Source: JALNZF01 sp049793155
GTDB taxonomy: Bacteria; Nitrospirota; UBA9217
NCBI GenBank assembly: GCA_049793155.1
Contig: JBARBN010000009.1
Coordinates: 40,394 to 104,393, forward strand
Direction of reading: 5' to 3'
DNA length: 64,000 nucleotides
Below, in pieces: positions 58,760-64,000 of this stretch. The position numbers were made by a program, and so were the translations under genes. The notes below the pieces were generated by a model, which did not search any database, was not told where the DNA came from, and was given only the letters and a program-made list of their open reading frames with translations. Numbering within the stretch: position 1 is the stretch's first letter; each line of letters opens with the position of its first letter.

Positions 58760-59788
58760 ATGACACCGAAGGAAGTGATCCTGAAGGCATATGAAGGGGG
58801 GAAACCCGATCGGCTCCCGGTGACCCTGTTTGGCGCGGGCATGTGGAGCATCAAGCGATACGGTACGTCGTTCGAGGCCCTGTCGCGCGACGCGAACAAG
58901 ATGACCGACATGCTGGTCGCCATGAGCGAAACGCTCAAGTGCGACATAGTCTATCCGGGCTCGGGCTATAATAATTTCCATGCATCGGCCCTGGGCGGGA
59001 AGATCAAGTTCCGCGAGATGGGCGCACCGGATCTCGAGAATCATTTTGTCTCCTCCGAGGAGGACCTTACGAAGCTCAAACTGAGCGACCTCGACGCGGA
59101 CGAGGTGATCACGACCGTCATTAAAGCCCTGCGCCAGACCAAGGCGAAGATCGGGAACAAGTATGTCGTGACCATGACGGCCTGGGGTCCCTTCACGCTC
59201 GGCGCGAGGCTTGTGGGCGAAGAAGCCATGATGAAGGCCACGTTCAAGAAACCGGCTTTTGTCGAAAAGGTCGTCGATTTCGCAACAGATATTCTGATCC
59301 ATCTGTACGAGCCGATCGTCGCGGACAAGACACTTGAGGTCATCAGCCTCGCGGACCCCACTGCGTCGGGGGACCTCATCTCCAAAAAGCAGTTCGAGAA
59401 ATTTGCCGTGCCGTACCTTAAGAAGTTCACCGACTGGGCAAAGTCAAAGGGTGTCCACACGCTGGTACATATTTGCGGCAACACCACGGACCGGCTGGAC
59501 CTGTTCCCGCAGACCGGCGCCAGCTGCATCAGCCTGGACCACAAGACGGACATCGCCAAGGCCAAAGAGGCGCTTCACGGAAAGATGTGCTTCGGAGGAA
59601 ATGTGGACCCCGTAAAGATCATGCTGAACGGCACGGTGCAGGATGTGGAGAACGCCTGCAAAGACATCATCAAGGCAGCCGGCGCCGATGGCGGGTTCGT
59701 GCTCATGCCGGGGTGCGACATCCCTCCAACCGTCCCGTACGAGAACATTCAGAAGTTCATTCAGATGGCACATGAATGGAAACCATAA
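58760..59788 (+). CDS. MtaA/URO-D family corrinoid methyltransferase 1
   Basis: The 342-residue TIM barrel of the uroporphyrinogen-decarboxylase/MtaA-CmuA group keeps the Zn-binding H-x-C...C set: H237 and C239 (HICGNTT) and C319 (PGCDIPPTVP). This set activates a thiolate or acts as methyl-transfer zinc site in MtaA, MtbA and the methyltransferase I enzymes of O-demethylases; true HemE lacks it. AAAGGAG precedes the ATG. The methyl donor or acceptor is not predictable. Confidence 0.87.
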   Translation: MTPKEVILKAYEGGKPDRLPVTLFGAGMWSIKRYGTSFEALSRDANKMTDMLVAMSETLKCDIVYPGSGYNNFHASALGGKIKFREMGAPDLENHFVSSEEDLTKLKLSDLDADEVITTVIKALRQTKAKIGNKYVVTMTAWGPFTLGARLVGEEAMMKATFKKPAFVEKVVDFATDILIHLYEPIVADKTLEVISLADPTASGDLISKKQFEKFAVPYLKKFTDWAKSKGVHTLVHICGNTTDRLDLFPQTGASCISLDHKTDIAKAKEALHGKMCFGGNVDPVKIMLNGTVQDVENACKDIIKAAGADGGFVLMPGCDIPPTVPYENIQKFIQMAHEWKP

Positions 59789-59904
59789 TGAGAAGGAGGT
59801 GAACGGTTCAATCCGCACCGAAGGAAGTTGCGTAAGATTTTTTAGGCAGAGATTCAAAAAAGCTTTTCGGCGTCTACACGACGACCGGACATGAGGAGAC
59901 TAAC

Positions 59905-60348
59905 ATGGCTGACAAGAAAATGACGTTGGAAGAAGTGAACGAGTATATGAAGAAGCAGTGCGGTTTCGTACCACGCATGTTCCAGATCATCAACACCGTG
60001 ACGCCGGAACCGGGCAGGACCTTCGCTGATTTTTACGCGAGCATCTTCGCGGACGGCGCCCTTTCCCGGAAGATAAAAGAGCTGATGTTCATGTCGGGAG
60101 GCGTGGCATACTGTTCCCCGCGGTGCATCATCCACGTGATCCCCGCCATCAATGCCGGCGCGACCACGGGCGAGATCTTCGAGGCCGCATCGGTCGGCAT
60201 GATCCTCGGCGGATTCGTGCCAGGCGGCCCCGGCATTCCCTATGCCTTCGAGTATGCGCTTAAGTGCCTTGACATCGAGGCCAAGTTCCGCAAGGGCGAG
60301 AAGTGGGAATATCTCCCGCAGCCCAAGTTCGATCATGGTGTGTTCTAA
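59905..60348 (+). CDS. AhpD/carboxymuconolactone decarboxylase-family protein
   Basis: The 147-residue AhpD-like fold has the redox/proton-relay segment YCSPRCIIHVIPAINAGAT, with a CxxxCxxH arrangement in place of the usual CxxCxxxH. It may be a thiol reductase or a binding protein. It follows the methyltransferase gene by 116 nt on the same strand and ends at a strong terminator, so it closes the first transcription unit. Confidence 0.8.
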   Translation: MADKKMTLEEVNEYMKKQCGFVPRMFQIINTVTPEPGRTFADFYASIFADGALSRKIKELMFMSGGVAYCSPRCIIHVIPAINAGATTGEIFEAASVGMILGGFVPGGPGIPYAFEYALKCLDIEAKFRKGEKWEYLPQPKFDHGVF

Positions 60349-60358
60349 CAGACCTCGA

Positions 60359-60391
60359 CGGGGGAGTGTTTCAAAGGCTCCCCCGCATTTT
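60359..60391 (+). terminator. Strong terminator after AhpD-like gene
   Basis: CGGGGGAG (60359-60366) pairs with CTCCCCCG (60378-60385), followed by CATTTTT. Confidence 0.85.
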
Positions 60392-60427
60392 TGGACTTAT
60401 ATAATTCATAAAAGCAAGACCATATTA

Positions 60428-60565
60428 ACCACAGAGACACTGAGACACGGAGAAGTTCCCATTCACAGATCTGCAGATCAAAGGAACAAAACGCAGTTCC
60501 TGTCACTTCGTTACAACGAGAATAGCTGAGGTCTGCATTTCTCCGTGACTCAGTGCCTCCGTGGT
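60428..60565. repeat. Complete class A inverted-repeat (MITE-like) element
   Basis: The left arm starts ACCACAGAGACACTGAGACA (60428-60454). The right arm (60539-60565) ends CAGTGCCTCCGTGGT. The arms are about 27 bp and imperfectly complementary, enclosing 84 bp of non-coding DNA. Its right end is 42 bp before the mtrH-like start codon. Confidence 0.8.
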
Positions 60566-60607
60566 GGATGTTCTATTATTCCGGTACGCAAGAAAAGGGG
60601 ATCACTG

Positions 60608-61555
60608 ATGTTTCGATTTAAACAAACGCAGAAAGTATACAACCTCGGCGGCATGAAGGTCGGCGGGCAGCCCGGCGAGAACCCGCCGCTCCTGATCGCG
60701 TCCATGTTCCACAACAAGGACCGGATCGTTGTCGACCGCAAGGGCAATTTCGACCGGGCAAAGGCCGTGGAGCTGATCAGAACGCAGGAGGCGCTGTCGG
60801 CCTCCACGGGCATCCCGTCCATGGTGGCTATGGTCGCGAACTCTGCTGAAGAGGCCAGGATCTACGTCGACTTTTTCCGCGAAACGACGAAGATGCCCTT
60901 CGGCATCGACATGTGGGTCGCTGAAAAGCGCGCAGAGGCCACGGAATATGTTGCCAGGCTGGGTTTGCAGGACCAGTTCCTGTATAACAGCATCACACCC
61001 TGGGACAAGGACATCAAGGGCCAGGTCCGGAAACTCAAGGACCTCGGGATAAAACATGTCGTTGTCCAGGCCTTTGACGACGCGGACCAGTCCCCCCGCG
61101 GCAGGCTGAACTCCCTGGAAAAGATCCTCGCCCAGGGCGCAGACTCCTTTGAGACCATCATTGTCGATACGTCGGTCATGAACCTCCCCGCTACCTCGTT
61201 CTCGCTCGTCGCCAACCGGATGATCAAGGAGAAGCTCGGGTTTCCCTGCGGAGGGGCTTATTCGAACGGAACGCATATGTGGAAAGAGGCGAAGACCATC
61301 TGGAGCCTTGACGGGTTCAAGGCCATGGACGCAGTGGTGCAGGGCATGGCATCGGCGATCTGGAGCGATTTCAACTTTTACGGCCCCATCGTCACGGCGC
61401 CGCGCATCTTTCCGGCGGTGGCAGCGGCGCAGATCCTGCTCTCGACCCTGGTGTACGATGAAACACAAACGATCTCGGACAACGAGAATATCCCGATCAA
61501 GAAGTACTTCTCTGATTTTCTGGGAAAACTGACCGCGGGGGCAGCACGGCGCTGA
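60608..61555 (+). CDS. MtrH-family methyltransferase (pterin:corrinoid)
   Basis: The 315-residue TIM barrel has the MtrH signature start FKQTQKVYNLGGMKVGGQPGE and later GIPSMVAMVAN, PFGIDMWV and GFPCGGAYSNGTH. In methanogens MtrH passes a methyl group between tetrahydromethanopterin and corrinoid. Bacterial homologues beside corrinoid proteins are thought to use tetrahydrofolate. ATG 60608 is preceded by AAAAGGGGATCACTG. Upstream there is only a terminator and a MITE-like repeat, so its promoter must lie in or beside the repeat. Confidence 0.9.
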   Translation: MFRFKQTQKVYNLGGMKVGGQPGENPPLLIASMFHNKDRIVVDRKGNFDRAKAVELIRTQEALSASTGIPSMVAMVANSAEEARIYVDFFRETTKMPFGIDMWVAEKRAEATEYVARLGLQDQFLYNSITPWDKDIKGQVRKLKDLGIKHVVVQAFDDADQSPRGRLNSLEKILAQGADSFETIIVDTSVMNLPATSFSLVANRMIKEKLGFPCGGAYSNGTHMWKEAKTIWSLDGFKAMDAVVQGMASAIWSDFNFYGPIVTAPRIFPAVAAAQILLSTLVYDETQTISDNENIPIKKYFSDFLGKLTAGAARR

Positions 61556-61560
61556 CGCGC

Positions 61561-61684
61561 CAATTGGAAATTGGAGATTGGAAATTGGAAAATGCAAAAT
61601 GAGGGAACGAGGAGCTGATGCGCAATTGGAGAGTAGATTTTTAATTTAAAATTTCCAATCTTCAATTTCCAATTTCCAATAATT
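61561..61684. repeat. Class B inverted-repeat element with multiplied arms
   Basis: Left side has repeated CAATTGGAAATTGGAGATTGG-type units (61561-61600); right side has CCAATCTTCAATTTCCAATTTCCAAT-type units (61654-61680) in reverse. The whole gap between mtrH and the second MtaA gene is repeat. Confidence 0.7.
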
Positions 61685-61703
61685 ATTTTACCAAGGAGGA
61701 TGC

Positions 61704-62735
61704 ATGACAGACATGAATGCAAGAGAACGGATACTCAAGCTCTTTGCCGGTGAAGAGATCGACCGGCTGCCGTGCTTCAGCGGTTTCGGCAACGTGACCA
61801 CCGAAGGGCTGAAATCGCTGAACCAGAAATTCGCGGCAACGCATCTTGACGCCAAAATGATGGCCGATGCCGCGGCATCTACCCATAAGCTTTTCGGGTT
61901 CGAATCCGGGGTGGTGCCCTTCGACCTCTGCATCGAGGCAGAGGCCATGGGGTGCGAGATCAATGTCTATGCCCACTCCGAAGACCTGCTGTACCCCACG
62001 ATCAAGAAGAAGCTGATCCACAACGAGGCCGAGCTGGACATTGTCCTCCCCACCGGCCTGACCGGACGCGGCCGGGTGCCGCTCATGGTCGAAGCGATCA
62101 AGCTGCTCAAGAAGGACATCGGGGCCGGGGCGGCCGTCGGGACCTATGTGCTCGGCCCCTTCACCCTTGCGGGGCAGATCATGGAGCTGAACGACCTCTT
62201 GAAGCTCTCGTTCAAGAAGCCGGACAAGATCGGTAAGCTCCTGGACCAGATGGCCGATGTGATCATCGAAGTGGCCCTGGAGTATGAAAAGGCAGGCGCC
62301 GACTACATCTCGGTGCGCGAGATGGGCGCCACGTCCGACGTGCTCTCCCCGCGGGTGTTCAAAAGCCTGATCCTGCCGTATTTGAAAAAGATCTTCGCCC
62401 GGCTGAGCGTGCCGAGCGTACTCCATATCTGCGGCAAGACGAACGACATCGTCCAGTTCATGGCCGAGAGCGGCGCCAGGGCGATCAGCGTCGACCAGAA
62501 GAACGACGTTGCCGAGACCCGCAAGAAGCTCGGCCCCAAGGCGCTCATCTTCGGGAATTACGATCCCTACAATGTGCTGGTGGCGGGCTCGACGGACCTC
62601 GTGCGCCAGACCATTAAGAAATGCATGGACGACGGCGTGAGCGCGGTGTGGCCGGGATGCGACATCTGGCCCACGGTGCCGCCTGACAATATCAGGGCCA
62701 TGATGGATGAAGTCAGAAAATACAGGAGGTCATAA
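61704..62735 (+). CDS. MtaA/URO-D family corrinoid methyltransferase 2
   Basis: The 343-residue URO-D/MtaA barrel has Zn ligands H241 and C243 (HICGKTND) and C319 (WPGCDIWPTVP). It is clearly related to the protein at 58760 but not a recent duplicate. AAGGAGGATGC precedes ATG 61704. The corrinoid protein starts 1 nt after its stop, so this is the methyltransferase most tightly linked to the corrinoid. Confidence 0.9.
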   Translation: MTDMNARERILKLFAGEEIDRLPCFSGFGNVTTEGLKSLNQKFAATHLDAKMMADAAASTHKLFGFESGVVPFDLCIEAEAMGCEINVYAHSEDLLYPTIKKKLIHNEAELDIVLPTGLTGRGRVPLMVEAIKLLKKDIGAGAAVGTYVLGPFTLAGQIMELNDLLKLSFKKPDKIGKLLDQMADVIIEVALEYEKAGADYISVREMGATSDVLSPRVFKSLILPYLKKIFARLSVPSVLHICGKTNDIVQFMAESGARAISVDQKNDVAETRKKLGPKALIFGNYDPYNVLVAGSTDLVRQTIKKCMDDGVSAVWPGCDIWPTVPPDNIRAMMDEVRKYRRS

Positions 62736-62736
62736 C

Positions 62737-63429
62737 ATGGCAACGGACGAGAAAAGAGCAGAGCTGATAGCCAAACTGAGGAACGCCGTGATCCAATACG
62801 ACGAGGACGCGTCCAAGGAAGGCGCCCAGGAAGCGCTGAAGGAAGGCATGGACGCGAACGACGCCATCTTTAACGGTCTCGTCTCCGGCATGGAAGAGGT
62901 CGGGCGCATGTTCGAGGCCCAGGAGTACTTTGTGCCAGAGATGCTCATGTGCGCCGACGCGCTCTACGCGGGCCTGGACATCCTGAAGCCCCATGTGAAG
63001 CAGCTCGACCTGGGCGTGAAGGGCTCCGTGGTGATCGGGACCGTGGAGGGCGACGTCCACGACATAGGCAAGAACATCGTGAAGATGATGTTCGATGTTG
63101 CGGGCTTTACCGTCTATGACCTGGGACGAGACGTGCCCCTCGAAAAGTTCGTGGAAGAGCAGATGAAGACGGACTCGGACCTGGTCTGCCTTTCGGCCAT
63201 GATGACTACGACGATGACGGGCATGAAGAAGGTCATCGACGACCTCCGGAAAAAGAATCCCAACGTGAAGATCATGCTGGGCGGCGCCCCGGTATCGCAG
63301 GATGTTGCCGACAAGTACGGCGCGGACGGCTATGCCAAGGACGCGACGAACGCGCTCAAGGACGCCATCAACATGATCGCCTCGCTCAAGAAGATGAAGG
63401 ACGAGGTTGAAGCCAAGAAAGCGAAATGA
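62737..63429 (+). CDS. Methyltransferase corrinoid protein (MtaC/MtbC-like)
   Basis: The 230-residue protein has an N-terminal helical cap (about 1-90; GMEEVGRMFEAQEYFVPEML) and a B12-binding Rossmann domain with the D-x-H-x-x-G motif (D106, H108, G111; GDVHDIGKNIV), then MLGGAPVSQ. It carries the methyl group on cobalamin between the two methyltransferases. AGGAGGTCATAAC precedes ATG 62737. The next gene overlaps by 4 nt (ATGA). Confidence 0.95.
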   Translation: MATDEKRAELIAKLRNAVIQYDEDASKEGAQEALKEGMDANDAIFNGLVSGMEEVGRMFEAQEYFVPEMLMCADALYAGLDILKPHVKQLDLGVKGSVVIGTVEGDVHDIGKNIVKMMFDVAGFTVYDLGRDVPLEKFVEEQMKTDSDLVCLSAMMTTTMTGMKKVIDDLRKKNPNVKIMLGGAPVSQDVADKYGADGYAKDATNALKDAINMIASLKKMKDEVEAKKAK

Positions 63430-64000
63430 AGGCCTCGCTCAAACGGGAGCTGCTGGACCACGGCGCCACGGTCGTGGGGATCGCCGGCCTCCGCGGATAT
63501 CTGAGCGGTGAGATCGCCCACCTGGACCGGGCGGTCTCCATCGCCGTGGACCGCAGGCTGAACGAGGACACCCTGGCCCTACTGGCAAAGCTCCAGAAGC
63601 GGACCGTGCGGTTCCTGAAGGCCCGGGGGCACCGGACGCTGGCGATTCCGCCGGACTCGGACCGCAAGAAGGGCACGTTCATCTCGAAGCTCTACTCCCT
63701 CTTCAACCACAAGATGGCGGCCACCTCGGCGGGGCTCGGCTGGATCGGGAAGAACGGGCTGCTCATCAGCGCTGACTATGGACCGCGGCTGTCCCTGGCG
63801 ACCGTGCTGACCGACGCGCGGATCGGGCCGGACACGCCCATGGAATATGGTTTGTGCGGTGATTGCATCCTGTGCATGCAGTATTGTCCGTCACGGGCGA
63901 TCACCGGGGCGGAATGGTCGCGGTCCTCGCCCTTCGTGGAACTGGTCAGGCTCGGCTCCTGCAGAAGCCACAAGGCGACCAAGCGGGAGACTGACGGCAA
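63426..64000 (+). CDS. QueG-like Fe-S/cobalamin reductase family protein (3' end beyond window)
   Basis: The first 191 residues are present, and the frame runs off the right edge. GLGWIGKNGLLIS is the epoxyqueuosine-reductase signature. A [4Fe-4S] motif follows: C144, C147, C150 and C154 in CGDCILCMQYCPSRAI. QueG itself is a cobalamin Fe-S enzyme. A 4-nt overlap with the corrinoid protein implies a job in that system, for example reducing Co(II) to Co(I). No separate RamA/RACo-type activator is visible in the window. A real QueG cannot be excluded. Confidence 0.8.
   Translation, partial: MKASLKRELLDHGATVVGIAGLRGYLSGEIAHLDRAVSIAVDRRLNEDTLALLAKLQKRTVRFLKARGHRTLAIPPDSDRKKGTFISKLYSLFNHKMAATSAGLGWIGKNGLLISADYGPRLSLATVLTDARIGPDTPMEYGLCGDCILCMQYCPSRAITGAEWSRSSPFVELVRLGSCRSHKATKRETDG

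Noticed and set aside
1..64000. CRISPR arrays, rRNA genes, prophage or complete IS elements.
   Set aside because: Looked for regular direct repeats with spacers, conserved rRNA segments and transposase/integrase motifs; none seen.

Overview
The window reads as part of a chromosome of a Gram-negative, probably anaerobic bacterium. The evidence is two lipoproteins, an RlpA-SPOR protein, DksA, single-chain PurL, a chromosomal parS-ParA-ParB locus and a corrinoid methyltransferase cluster. There are four sigma54 enhancer-binding proteins (EBPs) and five good sigma54 promoters. The mix fits Nitrospirota or a Desulfobacterota-like lineage, but the sequence alone does not settle taxonomy. No rRNA, CRISPR array, phage or intact insertion sequence was seen. 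Two classes of short inverted-repeat elements are scattered between genes.

Layout. 1-3.6 kb: c-type cytochrome, dksA with a structured leader, GAF-HD-GYP phosphodiesterase, Smr protein, tRNA-Gln and tRNA-Glu. 3.8-19 kb: a signalling and stress region with five universal-stress (Usp) genes, two EBPs, a sensor kinase, a GntR regulator, a TSUP exporter operon, a ferritin-like protein, an aconitase, and a family of tiny proteins shorter than 50 residues under sigma54 promoters. 19-24 kb: branched-chain aminotransferase, tRNA-Leu, a cell-wall amidase with one dead domain, ComM. 24-29.4 kb: rsmG, a Clp1/Grc3-type kinase, parA, parB with two parS sites, bactofilin and a VapBC pair; this layout is typical of an origin-proximal region. 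29.6-41.8 kb: purL, a J-domain protein fused to MshEN-like repeats, RlpA, Dabb, rhodanese, two small membrane proteins, a solute-binding-like protein and a second kinase/EBP pair.

41.9-54.7 kb: a complete methylcitrate (propionate) operon, prpB-prpC-prpD-acnA-prpE on the minus strand. It has both a sigma70 and a sigma54 promoter. A PAS-PAS EBP nearby is the likely activator. A TPP-dependent acetolactate-synthase-like enzyme and a two-ACT protein lie between them.

55-64 kb: a lipoprotein; a CobW-OsmC-DsrE operon behind a near-consensus sigma54 promoter; then a plus-strand corrinoid cluster. That cluster holds a degenerate receiver, a MtaA/URO-D methyltransferase, an AhpD-like protein, an MtrH-type methyltransferase, a second MtaA/URO-D protein, a corrinoid protein and a truncated QueG-like Fe-S protein. 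It looks like a complete methyl-transfer route from an unknown methylated substrate to a pterin.

The most unusual items are: the paralogous tiny proteins tied to sigma54 and Usp genes; the J-domain/MshEN fusion; the corrinoid cluster with its QueG-like partner; four EBPs none of which has a canonical GAFTGA loop; and several promoters whose predicted start sites fall on the start codon (leaderless mRNAs).
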